Shown here: in pieces, positions 46,001 to 54,552 of the stretch | How positions within the stretch are numbered: position 1 is the stretch's first letter | Layout of the letters: the number at the start of each line of letters is the position of its first letter | The notes under the pieces: generated by a model | The model's database searches: none | What the model saw: the letters and a program-made list of their open reading frames with translations, nothing else | Told to the model about the DNA's origin: nothing | Position numbers and translations under genes: made by a program | From: Duganella flavida | GTDB lineage: Bacteria > Pseudomonadota > Gammaproteobacteria > Burkholderiales > Burkholderiaceae_D | Reading direction: 5' to 3' | Assembly: GCF_009857445.1 (NCBI RefSeq) | Contig: NZ_WWCN01000003.1 | Coordinates: 62,001-126,000 of the forward strand | Length of the DNA stretch: 64,000 nt

Positions 46001-46092
46001 AGCACCAAGGGCCCGGAACCGCCATAGGCCGCGCTGGACACAAAGGCCAGTGCGAGGATCAATAGCAGGTAGCGGGCCAGATGTCTCAGCAT
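43018..46092 (-). CDS. 7TMR-DISM hybrid histidine kinase with receiver and HPt domains
   Basis: Sensor kinase of 1024 residues. Signal peptide (1-24), then a 7TMR-DISM extracellular beta domain (about 30-180, DVVWLRIPVAV, ILNIDYAVLNRIDVYV). Seven membrane helices follow (about 190-395). HisKA has His419 (AHMSHEIRTPMNAIIG). ATPase motifs NLTSNAVKFTERG, DTGIGM, GTGLGLSISRQ are present. The receiver has LILMDVQMAEMDG. A C-terminal HPt domain has the phospho-His in HSLTHNLKSTAAYIGA. DISM domains often sense carbohydrates or related ligands. It overlaps the REC-GGDEF gene, so a full four-step phosphorelay to a cyclase is encoded. Confidence 0.93.
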   Translation of the reverse strand: MLRHLARYLLLILALAFVSSAAYGGSGPLVLDAQRDYAEAWPVVRIMSDAGGKMTPEAALAAIEHYAIPNSAYATLGVHKDVVWLRIPVAVSAGSDGEWILNIDYAVLNRIDVYVATNGAIAQHQVIGNLQPDADGVARGRVPAALLHLTPGPEHILLLRVQNEGAMILPVSLARPANFHGAALNEQMLQGVLTGLSLCLLLYSLAQWSSLREPLYGKFALLVLGTTLFSVEFFGLGNQYLWKNNAWMSIHAGGFFALMASCGAYLFVEQALARPGKDRVFSRLMKAGAILCVASALAYITNIMSVETLVIVVSTLGVTPMLLGLPGAYFRARRGDLVGIYFLIGWGVSFASSAVLSQVISGKVDANFWTMHALQFGNMFDMLVFTRILGLRTKAMQSAMLRAEEATRTKSEFLAHMSHEIRTPMNAIIGMSRLALMTEPNPKLQNYLGKILGAGEHLLAVINDILDFSKIEAGKLGLESAPFELQEMLDHLASLTVIKSDAARVELKIRVDGSVPGRLVGDPLRLSQVMINLTSNAVKFTERGEIIVAVELMDKTADTVALRFSVSDTGIGMRPSQVEGLFQSFHQAGATTTRKYGGTGLGLSISRQLVELMGGDIQVVSTPGIGSRFSFIVRLGIAESSDMPVGWPLHHHQQPAREMRRSDNASFALRDLSALDGARILLVEDNANNREVALDFLSAARLQIDIAEHGGEAVRMAEQSDYDLILMDVQMAEMDGLTATRRIRAMPRCQHLPIVAMTAYAMAGDRDKSLAAGMNDHITKPIAPEQLFRALIKWIPPSRLAARRAQASAAMQIAPPPADYMGASAPLPSIPGVDWQLALDGVERQRGRLDKRIRGFLQEYQPAAQTVREALASGHHEVLHSLTHNLKSTAAYIGAFHLASQAQALEQALRNQRSDRIPMLASELADGLELVVGGLAQLGEAPAPLRYRDSDAPLLITRLEAYLRSDDARAEDVLAELLALPLLQRHAALAAALQHAVDDIEYHAALAPLDALSRALQIELEPSA

Positions 46093-46096
46093 GGGA

Positions 46097-48286
46097 TCAG
46101 AATCGGTAGTCCAGTCGAACGTCCATGGTGCGCGGATCGCTCGGAGCCAGCATGCCGAAGCTATCGATGGTCATTGGGTGGACCTTGTTCTCGATATTCT
46201 TCACGCGCGCCGTTACGCTCCACGCGGCGCGCTGCGGGTGGTAGCGCAGCGTGGCGTCAGTTTGCGTGTAAGCCGGCACGCGGTACTGCAGCAGCTGCGC
46301 CGGCACGGCGATGATGTAGGAGGCGCTGCGGCGGGCGTTGACGCCGGCCGTTACTGCGCCGAAGCTGCGCTCATAGCCCAGCATCAGGGTATTGGCCGGC
46401 GAGCGGTCCAGCTTATTGCCGGCCCAGTCATGCACGCTGTCCGGGCTATAGCGCACGTAGTGGGCGTCCAGCAGCGAGAAGGCATAGCTGATGCGGTCCT
46501 GCGCCGTCGGCAGGAACTGGCCTTCGGCCTCCAGGCCCTTGACGCTGGCTTCACCCGCATTGCTGGTGACGAAGCGCGGCGCACCGGCGACGATGGCAAC
46601 GCTGGACAACTGCAGGTTGTTGTAGTCGTACTTGAACACCGACAGATTCAGGCTCGCTTTGTTGTCCCAGAAGCGGGTCTTGATGCCGGCTTCATAGGCG
46701 CGCAGGGTTTCAGGCTGGTAGATCAGCGCCGCCGCCGGTACCGCCAGTGCGGCCGGGCAGCCGAGGCCAAACTGGGTCGAGCCTTCGAGGCAGCCGTCGT
46801 TAAAGCCGCCGGCCTTGTAGCCGGTAGCGACCGAGCCATACACCAGCGTGGCCGGATTCAGATCATAGTCGAGTCCCAGGCGCCACGTGGTTTGGTGCGT
46901 GGTCAGGGCGGCGTCGTTCAGCAGCTTGAAGTCGGTAGCCGGATTAAAGCTGGCCGCTTGCTGGAAGTTGGTCGAGCCCACGCGCGATTTGTTGTCGCTG
47001 GTGGCACGCGCGCCGGCGGTGGCGCGCAGCTTGTCGGTTACGCGGTAGGTGGCCTGGCCGAACACCGCCTTGCTGGTCGAGAGGGTTGGACCGTTGTCGA
47101 ATACGTAGTACGGCGGCAGCCCGATCAGGTCCAGGTCGCGGAAGGTGTAGCGCTGCGACGACTCTTCACGGAAGTAGTACAGGCCTGCCTGCGCGCTGAG
47201 CGGACCGTCGCCATTGGTGGCGATGCGCAGCTCGTGCGAGTTCTGCGTGTAGTTGCCGAGGAAGCTCTCGCGCACGTTCAACGCCAGCGTAGGCGCCACG
47301 CGATAATAGAAGTTGGCCAGCTGGTCGTGATCGTAGTTGCGGTGCGAGCCGAGGTAGTACAGCGTGGCCGCGCCCAGGTCCCAGGTCAGGTCGGCGCTGA
47401 CGCCGGAAGTGTTCTTGTAGCTGTGTGCCTGCACCGGCGGCGCAATCGCGGCGTTGGGTGCGACGAAATTGTAGGTCAGCTGGGTGCGCGTGCCGCTGTT
47501 ATACGGGACCGGATTGCCGCTGGCGACGCCGGTGTAGAAATTGGTATCCGGGACATAGCTGTTGTTATTGTCATCGACTTTGGCGTGGTCGTAACGCAGC
47601 ACCAGTGTGGCGTCGCGCGTGATTTTCAGCTTGGCCGACAGGCGCGCCGAGATATCGTCGCGGTCCTTGCCCAATTCGCGGCCGTTATGCAGGCCGTTAA
47701 TCAAATAGCTGTCATGCTTGTTGGCCGACATGGCGGCGCGCAGCGACAGCATGTCGTTGACCGGCACGTTGATCATGGCGCTGAATTTGCGGTCGTTGTA
47801 GTTGCCGAATTCAGTGGCGACCCATGCTTCGAAGCGGTTGATCGGCTGCTTCGAGATCACGCTCACTACGCCGGCGGTGGTGTTGCGGCCGTACAGTGTG
47901 CCTTGCGGGCCGCGCAGCACTTCCACCCGTTCCAGATCATAGAAGCTCAGGTTCTGTGCTTGCGGACGCGCGATGTAGATTCCGTCCATCAGGAAGGCTG
48001 CAGACGGATCGCCTTTTTCGGTGGTGTCCGCGTTGGAGACGCCGCGCATGGTGATGCGCAGGCCGTCGGTCGCATAGTCCAGTTCCACATTGGGGATGCG
48101 CGCGCCGATGGCGGCGGGCGTATCGAGGCCAGCGCTGTTCAGCTGCTCGGCGGTGAGCGTGGTCATGGAAACTGGCGTTTTCGACTCCAGCGAAGGCGAA
48201 CGCTGTGCCGTTACCGTTACTTCCTGGATTTGCGCGTGGGCCGCTCCAGCGAGCAGCAGCGGCAGGGCGATCGTCTGTGCTTTCAT
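46097..48286 (-). CDS. TonB-dependent receptor
   Basis: Outer-membrane receptor of 729 residues from the ATG at 48286, which begins a short signal peptide (MKAQTIALPLLLAGAAHA). A TonB box (QEVTVTAQR) follows at once, with no STN domain. Plug motifs are PAAIGARIPNVELDYATDGLRITMRGVSNAD, LMDGIYIARPQ and LERVEVLRGPQGTLYGRNTTAGVVSVISKQP. The barrel ends MDVRLDYRF with the terminal Phe. This is the class often called FpvA/iron-complex-like in annotations, but the ligand is not readable. It ends four bases before the DISM kinase on the same strand, so it may be the first gene of a receptor-kinase-cyclase unit. A TATAAT (minus strand, 48359 to 48354) and a dyad ATGCT-CGCT-AGCAT (48321-48334) lie upstream. 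Confidence 0.92.
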   Translation of the reverse strand: MKAQTIALPLLLAGAAHAQIQEVTVTAQRSPSLESKTPVSMTTLTAEQLNSAGLDTPAAIGARIPNVELDYATDGLRITMRGVSNADTTEKGDPSAAFLMDGIYIARPQAQNLSFYDLERVEVLRGPQGTLYGRNTTAGVVSVISKQPINRFEAWVATEFGNYNDRKFSAMINVPVNDMLSLRAAMSANKHDSYLINGLHNGRELGKDRDDISARLSAKLKITRDATLVLRYDHAKVDDNNNSYVPDTNFYTGVASGNPVPYNSGTRTQLTYNFVAPNAAIAPPVQAHSYKNTSGVSADLTWDLGAATLYYLGSHRNYDHDQLANFYYRVAPTLALNVRESFLGNYTQNSHELRIATNGDGPLSAQAGLYYFREESSQRYTFRDLDLIGLPPYYVFDNGPTLSTSKAVFGQATYRVTDKLRATAGARATSDNKSRVGSTNFQQAASFNPATDFKLLNDAALTTHQTTWRLGLDYDLNPATLVYGSVATGYKAGGFNDGCLEGSTQFGLGCPAALAVPAAALIYQPETLRAYEAGIKTRFWDNKASLNLSVFKYDYNNLQLSSVAIVAGAPRFVTSNAGEASVKGLEAEGQFLPTAQDRISYAFSLLDAHYVRYSPDSVHDWAGNKLDRSPANTLMLGYERSFGAVTAGVNARRSASYIIAVPAQLLQYRVPAYTQTDATLRYHPQRAAWSVTARVKNIENKVHPMTIDSFGMLAPSDPRTMDVRLDYRF

Positions 48287-48436
48287 GATTGATTTCGGAT
48301 GCAAAACCAGAGAGTCTATCATGCTCGCTAGCATTATTGTAGTTGAAAAAGCAATTATATAGATAAAAAACTCACATTCCGCAGCGCGCCACAGGAGGGA
48401 AATGGCGGGCTCGCTGTCGGCAACAAACAACAGTCA

Positions 48437-51400
48437 TCAGCGTTGCCACCAGCGCTTGGCGCCTGCATACGCGCTCCGCGCCGGCACGCTGAACTCGAGG
48501 CGCACGCCACCCTCCGGCGCCGTGCTGATCTCCAGTTTGCCGCCTGCGCGGGCCGCGCGTTCGCGCATGCCGATCAGGCCGTAGTGCTTTTGTTTGCTGG
48601 CGGCGTCCGGCGACATGCCTTTGCCGTTGTCAGTGATTTGCAGTGTGAAGTATTCGGAGCCGTAGGTCACGCGCGCTTCTACATGGCGGGCGTCGGCGTG
48701 CTGGAAAGCGTTGCGCAGCGCTTCGCGCGTGATTTCGCAGGCTTCTTCCGCCACGGCGTCCTGCAGCTTGCGGCGCGTTCCCACCAAGGCCGCGCCGAAG
48801 GTGGTAGATGGATGGGCATCGCATAGCTGGCGGCCTGCTTCTTCGGCGGCGCTATGCACATCGTCCACACGGCCGCTGCGCAACTCGTGCACCTGGTCGC
48901 GGCCTTCGATGATGGTGTCGTTGGCCTGGTCGAGGATGGGTGCGAGTTTGTGGCGCGCGTCTTCCGGCAAGCCGGCGGAGACCAGGTCGAGCCGCAGTAT
49001 CAGCGCCTGCACGCTTTGCAGGAAGGTGTCGTGCAGGGTGCGGGCGATGCGTTCGCGTTCGGCCATGCGCACCATCATTTGCGCCGCCACGCGCTTGGTG
49101 GCGACACGCACACGGTATAAGTAGAGAAGGTAAAGCAGCGCAGCCAGCGTCACCCCGCACAAAGCCTTGAACCAAAAGGTTTGCACGAACTTAGGCTCGA
49201 TCTCGAAATCAAGCCGCGCTTCTTCGCCGGTCATTGCACCGTCCTCGTTGAAGGCGCGCACGCGGAAGGTGTAGCTGCCCGGTGCGACGTTGGTATAGTA
49301 GGCGATGCGGCGGTTGCCGGCGTCCTGCCAGTCGTCGTTGACGCCGGATAGCTGGTACTGGAAGCGCATGGCTTCGGGCTTGCCCAGTCCCGGCGCGGTA
49401 AACTGGATGTTGAAGTTTTGCGATCCGGGATGCAGGCGCAATCCATGCTGCGCGGCATAGCTGGCGGCGCTCGTATCCACGCGCAGCACTTGTGGCACTG
49501 GCGTGACAGCATTGCGGCGAACCTCGCTCGGCGCGATGCGCAGCACTCCTGCGCTGGTCATGAACCAGATCCGGCCCGCTTGGTCGGAAAACACGCTAGG
49601 CAGGCGGTTACGCAGCATGGCTTGTCCGATGTAGCCATCCGATGCGCCGAGCAGCTGGTACTGCAACGGCGCATCGGGATGTGCCAGCGTGGCCTGCCAG
49701 TCGGCGCGGCGCACGTGCAGCACGCCCTGGCCGCCGTTGAGCCACAGGTCACCGTCGGCGCTGACTGCCATGCCGGAGATATTATTGAGCGTCGATGGCT
49801 GGGCCGCCGTCAGTTTGCGGAAGCGGCCATCCACCAGCACCGCCAGTCCAAGGTCGCCGCCGGCCACGATGTCTTTGCCCACATTCAGCATGGTCGGAAG
49901 GCCGATGCCGCCGGAATCATAGGTGGTCAGCTTGCCGTTGTCGTTAAAGACGATAGTGCCGTCGCCGGTACCGTGCCAACGCTCGCCGGGCTTGCGGCCC
50001 GCCACGCCGATGAAGATACGCGGCGGCAGGCTGAAGGCGGTGCGCGGTTGCCAGTGGCCGTCCACCAAGCCTTGCAGGCCCACTTGCTGGCTGGCCATCC
50101 ACAGTACTTTGCCGTCGTCGACCATGCCGGCGACGTCGTGATCGACTTTGCCTTCTTTATTTAGTGGCAGTGGGATGTGGCTAACCTCACCGCGCAGGCG
50201 GCGCTCGATCTCGCTGCGGGTGGCCATGAGCAGCGCGCCATCGTGCGCCGCGGCGAATGAGGCATAGTAGCGCGGCGAGCGTTGCGGCTCGCCAGTACCG
50301 GACATGCGCCATGTAATTTCGTTCAGCTCGTCCGTCAACCAGATGGTTCCTGCGCCGTCGTCGCCCATGCTGAAGGCGCCGCTGGCAACTGGCAGCGGCA
50401 CTGCCAGCAGGCTGTTTTCACGGAAGCGATCAAGGCCGGTCTGGGTGGCGACCCAGATATTGCCTTCCATGTCCTCCATCACGGCGTTGGTGGCGCCACG
50501 CGATAGGCCCAGTTGCGGGCTGGCGCGGTCGGTAGCGTCGCGCGCTGTTTCGATCAAGCCGCTGCGCTGTTTGTCACCGCGCGCCACCAGGCACAGGGTT
50601 TCCGGGCAGTCGCGGGTCCACAGGTTGCCGTCGCGGTCAAACTGGCCGCCGACGCGCGACTCGGCTGCATTGGACATGGTGGCACGCGGCAGCAGGCGCT
50701 GTTGGCCCGGCGGCAGGAACTTCTCCAGCGGGACTGCCTGCGCCTGCTGCGCTTCCAGGATCCACAAGCGGCCGTCGGGCGATTGTGCCAGGCGGCCCTC
50801 GCTGTTGCGCAACGCCTGCACTTGTACGAACCTGCCGCTGGCACGGTCCAGCCGATACAGGCCGGTGGTGTAGAGCGCCCACAGTTGGCCATATTGATCG
50901 AGCAGCACGTTGCGGATGTCGCGCGCGGGTAGGCCTTGCTCCGGCCCGACCTTGCGCAGCTGTCCGGCGGCATACAGGAACATGCCTTCGGCTCCGGCGA
51001 TCCACGTGCTGCCGTCATGGTCGATGGCGAGCGTGAGTACCGCGCCGATCGGGCCATCTAGCGACGCAACATCTTCCAGCTTGCCGTTCTTGCGCAGCAC
51101 CGACAACCCGCCGACCGAATAGCTGATCCACAAATCGCCGTCGGCAGTGGCGCGCAACTCGGTCATGCGGCGGCGCGCTACCTCGCCGATATTGGGCAGG
51201 TCCAGATGCTCGAAGCGTACGCCATCGAAGCGGTACAAGCCGGTGGAGGTGCCGAGCCATAGCCAGCCATCGGGCGTTTGCGCCATGTTCTTGATTTCGG
51301 CCGGCGCGCCATCACGCGCGGTCCACGAGGCATGGTTGTAATCGCGCAGGCGGATGTCGGGATTCAGGGCTTGCGCCGGATCTGAGAGGCCCAGCGAAAC

Positions 51401-51454
51401 TGCCAGCGCTGCCAGTGCTACCTTGCTGCGGCGGCCGGGTGTTGATACATACAT
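48437..51454 (-). CDS. Beta-propeller sensor histidine kinase (NarL type), second of a tandem pair
   Basis: Membrane sensor kinase of 1005 residues. The ATG at 51454 lies two bases after the stop of the upstream paralogue and gives a clean signal peptide (VALAALAVSLGLSDPAQA). About residues 30-660 form repeated Reg_prop blades (GWLWLGTSTGLYRFDGVRFEHLDL, GNIWVATQTGLDRFREN). A Y_Y_Y domain (about 670-745, GVNDDWQDAGNRRIAYYTNVAPGSYTFRVRAFNEDG) comes next, then one membrane helix. HisKA_3 has His808 (ARTLHDTFLQSVQ), and the ATPase has DNGKGMS and HYGLIGMRERA. The usual partner would be a LuxR-type regulator, none of which is nearby. Confidence 0.93.
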   Translation of the reverse strand: MYVSTPGRRSKVALAALAVSLGLSDPAQALNPDIRLRDYNHASWTARDGAPAEIKNMAQTPDGWLWLGTSTGLYRFDGVRFEHLDLPNIGEVARRRMTELRATADGDLWISYSVGGLSVLRKNGKLEDVASLDGPIGAVLTLAIDHDGSTWIAGAEGMFLYAAGQLRKVGPEQGLPARDIRNVLLDQYGQLWALYTTGLYRLDRASGRFVQVQALRNSEGRLAQSPDGRLWILEAQQAQAVPLEKFLPPGQQRLLPRATMSNAAESRVGGQFDRDGNLWTRDCPETLCLVARGDKQRSGLIETARDATDRASPQLGLSRGATNAVMEDMEGNIWVATQTGLDRFRENSLLAVPLPVASGAFSMGDDGAGTIWLTDELNEITWRMSGTGEPQRSPRYYASFAAAHDGALLMATRSEIERRLRGEVSHIPLPLNKEGKVDHDVAGMVDDGKVLWMASQQVGLQGLVDGHWQPRTAFSLPPRIFIGVAGRKPGERWHGTGDGTIVFNDNGKLTTYDSGGIGLPTMLNVGKDIVAGGDLGLAVLVDGRFRKLTAAQPSTLNNISGMAVSADGDLWLNGGQGVLHVRRADWQATLAHPDAPLQYQLLGASDGYIGQAMLRNRLPSVFSDQAGRIWFMTSAGVLRIAPSEVRRNAVTPVPQVLRVDTSAASYAAQHGLRLHPGSQNFNIQFTAPGLGKPEAMRFQYQLSGVNDDWQDAGNRRIAYYTNVAPGSYTFRVRAFNEDGAMTGEEARLDFEIEPKFVQTFWFKALCGVTLAALLYLLYLYRVRVATKRVAAQMMVRMAERERIARTLHDTFLQSVQALILRLDLVSAGLPEDARHKLAPILDQANDTIIEGRDQVHELRSGRVDDVHSAAEEAGRQLCDAHPSTTFGAALVGTRRKLQDAVAEEACEITREALRNAFQHADARHVEARVTYGSEYFTLQITDNGKGMSPDAASKQKHYGLIGMRERAARAGGKLEISTAPEGGVRLEFSVPARSAYAGAKRWWQR

Positions 51455-51456
51455 GC

Positions 51457-54400
51457 TTAATTTCCAAACAGGCGGCGCCACCACGGTGCGTGGTTATCCG
51501 CGTAAGCGCGGCGGGCCGGGAGCGACATTGTAACGCTGCTGCCCTTATCCTGTGTGCTACTGATCTCCAGTGCGGCGCCAATGCGTGCCGCGCGTTCGCG
51601 CATGCCGACCAGGCCCCAGTGGCCGCGTGCGTCCGGCGCAGCGGCTGCAGCTGCGGGTTGCATGCCCCGGCCATCGTCGCGCACCAGCAGCGTAAATTGC
51701 TCCGCGCTGTAGCCGAGGCGAACTTCAATGTGCGCGGCTTGCGCGTGCTGATAGGCGTTGCGCAGTGCCTCGCAGGCGATTTCGCTGATGTCCTCCACCA
51801 CGCCGGCGCGCAATGCTCGATCGGCGCCGTCGATGCCATCGACTTGCAGCGCGAGCTGTACGCCGGGATAGCTGACGGAGAGCAGGGCGGCGACATCACG
51901 CAGGCGGCATTCCAGCTCGTCGACTTCGGCCGAACGCAGTTCGTGCACCTGGGCGCGGCCCTCGCTGATGCTGGCGCGCGCGCTGTGCAGCACTGGCGCC
52001 AGCGATTTGCGGGCGGCGCTGTCGTCGGGCAGGGAATCCACTGCGGCATCCAGCCGCAGCACCACGCCTTGCACGCTTTGCAGCACGGTGTCGTGCAGGG
52101 TGCGGGCGATGCGTTCGCGTTCCGCCAGCCGCACTTCCATGCGTTCCTCCAACCGCGCGGTCACGATGCGCAAGCGGTACAGATACAGCAGGTATAGCGC
52201 AGCGGCGACGGCCAGCAGGCAAGCGGCCTTGAACCACAGCGTTTGCATGAGGGTCGGCGGAATCTCGAACACCGCGCTGGCCGGCTGCTCGCTCCACACG
52301 CCGTCTTCATTGACGGCGCGTACCTGGAAGCGGTAAGTGCCTGGCCCCATATTGGTGTAGTAGGCGGCGCGGCGCAAACCGGCCTCCTGCCAGTCGCTGT
52401 CGGCGCCGTCCAGCCGGTACTGGAATCGTACGGATTCCGGCTGGCTTAAACTGGCCGCAGCGTAGCTGATGTTAAAACTCTTCGAGCCAGCAGGCAGCAC
52501 CAGTCCGGGCATGTTCTTGTAGCTGGCGGTCGCGGTATTGACGCCGTACACGGTGGCCACTGGCGCCACCGCATTGCGCTGGATGGCGCGGGTGTCGAAG
52601 CGCAGGACGCCGGCAGTGCTGGCGAGCCACAGCTGGCCGTCCTTATCCAGCTTTGCACTTGGGTGGCGATTGAGCAGCATGGCCTTGCCGGCGTAGCCGT
52701 CCTGCAGGCCAAACAGCTCGTAGCGCAGCGGCAGCGCGGGATTGGCGAGGCTGGCCTTCCAATCGGCGCTGCGCACGTGGACCAGGCCCTTGCCGCCGTT
52801 CAGCCAGCGGTCGCCGTCTGGCGTGATGGCCAGGCCGGAGATGTCTTGCAGGACTTCGGGGTCTGCGCCTTGCAGCTGGCGGAAGGCGCCATTGACCAGC
52901 ACCGCCAGTCCCTGGTCGCCGCTGGCAACGATATCTTCGCCGGTGAAGATGCCGGTGGCGAGGCCGATCATCGAGGCCGTGTAAGTAGTGAGCTTTTCGT
53001 TTTCATCAAATAGTGCGATGTTGCCGTCGGCAAGCGCGATCCATAACTGGCCGGCCTTGGTGCCTGGCACGCCGAGTATCACGCCGGGCGGTAATTTGAA
53101 TTTGGCGCGTGGTAGCCACTGGCCATCACGCCGTCCGATCAAGCCAGTTTGCGCCGTGACGAGCCACAGGCGCTTGCCATCGTCGGTTACCCCGAGCACG
53201 GTCAGGTCACGTGGTTTGCCGTCCGAGCCAGGCAGCTCCGGCAGCGCAATCTTGGTGATCTTGCCCTGATAGCGGGACTCGATTTCACGGCCGTTCGCCA
53301 GCATTACGCCGCCATTGAAGTCGCGGGCCACCAGTTGCGCGCTGAGGGACTCGCGCTCCGGTTCAGCGCCGCCTTTCAGACGCCACACGTTGCTGGCGTA
53401 GGGATTGGCGACCCATAGCTGACCGTCGCCATCGGTAATCATGGTGGAGATCATGGGGCTCATCTCTAGCGGAATGCGCTGCCGCCGCAATCGGTTGTTG
53501 CGGTAGCGGTCCAGGCCTTCCTGGGTAGCGATCCATATATTGTGCTCGCGGTCTTCAAGCAGCGCACTCCCAGCCGGATTTCTTACGCCTTGCGCTGCCT
53601 TGGCCTGGTCCGGCGCCGGTGCGTTGATGGTGCCGGTGGCGGCGACTACATGCGCCGGCGTTACGCACAAGTCAGTGGGGCACTTGAGCTGCCACAGGTT
53701 GCCATCATGGTCGAAGCGAGCGTTCCAGTCGGAGCCGAAGCCGGGTGTGTTGACCAGGTTCGGCTTGCCCATGCGCGCCGCCGAATCGCTGGGTGCCGGC
53801 AAGGCCTGTACCTGTTGCTGGGTAGCGGTCCAGATACGGCCATCGGGTGATTCGATCAACGCAGCGGGTGTGGACAGGCTGCGTACCATCTCGAACTTGC
53901 CGCTGGCGCGGTCGTACAAATACGCGCCGGTGAGGGCGGTGACCCACAGCCGTCCGTAGCGGTCTATGCGCACATCGGAAATTTCTTTGGCCGGCGCTTG
54001 CGCTACCGCGACGCGTTCGGCCTGGCGTACGTGGACGCGGATCAAGCCATCGTTGGTAGTGAGCCAGATATCGCCATTATCGTCAAACGCCATCTGCGTC
54101 GACGGCTGCGTTTTGCCGGTGGGGATAATCTCTTCAAGCCGACCGTCCGGGTGGAGTACGGAGAGGCCGCCGCCCAGCGCGTACGACAGATATAGATCGC
54201 CGTTTGGATGCGCGCGAATGTTCGACACGCGGCGGCGCGAAGGATGCTCGGAGCCGGGCAGGTTCTGCTTTTCGAAGCGTACACCATCGAAGCGATACAG
54301 GCCGTTCGGGCCAGTGACCCATAGCCAGCCGTCGCGGGTCTGCGCCATGCTGTGGATTTCGGGCGGGGCGCCGTCCTTGGTCAACCAGCTGGCGTGGTTA

Positions 54401-54483
54401 TAGTCTGCGAGCGGCGTGAGAGGATTGAGCGCCAGCGCGGTAGCCGGCAGTAGCGCGAGCAGCAGGATGAAGCGAGATAGCAT
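51457..54483 (-). CDS. Beta-propeller sensor histidine kinase (NarL type), first of a tandem pair
   Basis: Membrane sensor kinase of 1008 residues from the ATG at 54483, which begins a signal peptide (FILLLALLPATALA). It is clearly a paralogue of the following gene: both mature N-termini read DYNHASW, then GLYRFDGVRFE. Propeller blades run to about residue 650 (LYRFDGVRFEKQNLPG, HNIWIATQEGLDRYRNN). The Y_Y_Y domain, one membrane helix and HisKA_3 with His797 (ARTLHDTVLQSVQ) follow. The ATPase has DDGRGMQ and HWGLVGMRERA. Its leader carries a nested hairpin ending five bases before the ATG. No response regulator is adjacent. Confidence 0.93.
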   Translation of the reverse strand: MLSRFILLLALLPATALALNPLTPLADYNHASWLTKDGAPPEIHSMAQTRDGWLWVTGPNGLYRFDGVRFEKQNLPGSEHPSRRRVSNIRAHPNGDLYLSYALGGGLSVLHPDGRLEEIIPTGKTQPSTQMAFDDNGDIWLTTNDGLIRVHVRQAERVAVAQAPAKEISDVRIDRYGRLWVTALTGAYLYDRASGKFEMVRSLSTPAALIESPDGRIWTATQQQVQALPAPSDSAARMGKPNLVNTPGFGSDWNARFDHDGNLWQLKCPTDLCVTPAHVVAATGTINAPAPDQAKAAQGVRNPAGSALLEDREHNIWIATQEGLDRYRNNRLRRQRIPLEMSPMISTMITDGDGQLWVANPYASNVWRLKGGAEPERESLSAQLVARDFNGGVMLANGREIESRYQGKITKIALPELPGSDGKPRDLTVLGVTDDGKRLWLVTAQTGLIGRRDGQWLPRAKFKLPPGVILGVPGTKAGQLWIALADGNIALFDENEKLTTYTASMIGLATGIFTGEDIVASGDQGLAVLVNGAFRQLQGADPEVLQDISGLAITPDGDRWLNGGKGLVHVRSADWKASLANPALPLRYELFGLQDGYAGKAMLLNRHPSAKLDKDGQLWLASTAGVLRFDTRAIQRNAVAPVATVYGVNTATASYKNMPGLVLPAGSKSFNISYAAASLSQPESVRFQYRLDGADSDWQEAGLRRAAYYTNMGPGTYRFQVRAVNEDGVWSEQPASAVFEIPPTLMQTLWFKAACLLAVAAALYLLYLYRLRIVTARLEERMEVRLAERERIARTLHDTVLQSVQGVVLRLDAAVDSLPDDSAARKSLAPVLHSARASISEGRAQVHELRSAEVDELECRLRDVAALLSVSYPGVQLALQVDGIDGADRALRAGVVEDISEIACEALRNAYQHAQAAHIEVRLGYSAEQFTLLVRDDGRGMQPAAAAAAPDARGHWGLVGMRERAARIGAALEISSTQDKGSSVTMSLPARRAYADNHAPWWRRLFGN

Positions 54484-54488
54484 GGGAG

Positions 54489-54526
54489 ATCCCGGAAGGC
54501 CGGCAGGATGCCGGAGCATCCGGGAT
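54489..54526 (-). promoter_or_regulatory. Nested hairpin in the leader of the first propeller kinase
   Basis: In the minus-strand RNA, ATCCCGG pairs with CCGGGAT to close a 38-base element. Inside it GGATGC pairs with GCATCC around a four-base loop. The second arm ends five bases before the ATG at 54483 and contains the only purine-rich ribosome-site candidate (GGGA). The structure could limit translation. The transcription start is unknown, so the element may be partly absent from the message. Confidence 0.4.
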
Positions 54527-54552
54527 TGTAGCGTGTAAGCGATGAAAATAGA

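Noticed and set aside
46091..48292. A 733-codon open frame on the plus strand antisense to the TonB receptor
   Set aside because: The receptor on the other strand has signal peptide, plug and barrel motifs over its whole length; the plus-strand frame shows only low-complexity Arg, Ala and Gly-rich sequence expected from GC-rich shadow reading.
48362..48420. Possible terminator after the propeller kinases (minus strand, T run near 48362-48368)
   Set aside because: The stem is broken by a four-base bulge and the T run begins about ten bases after it, so support is weak.
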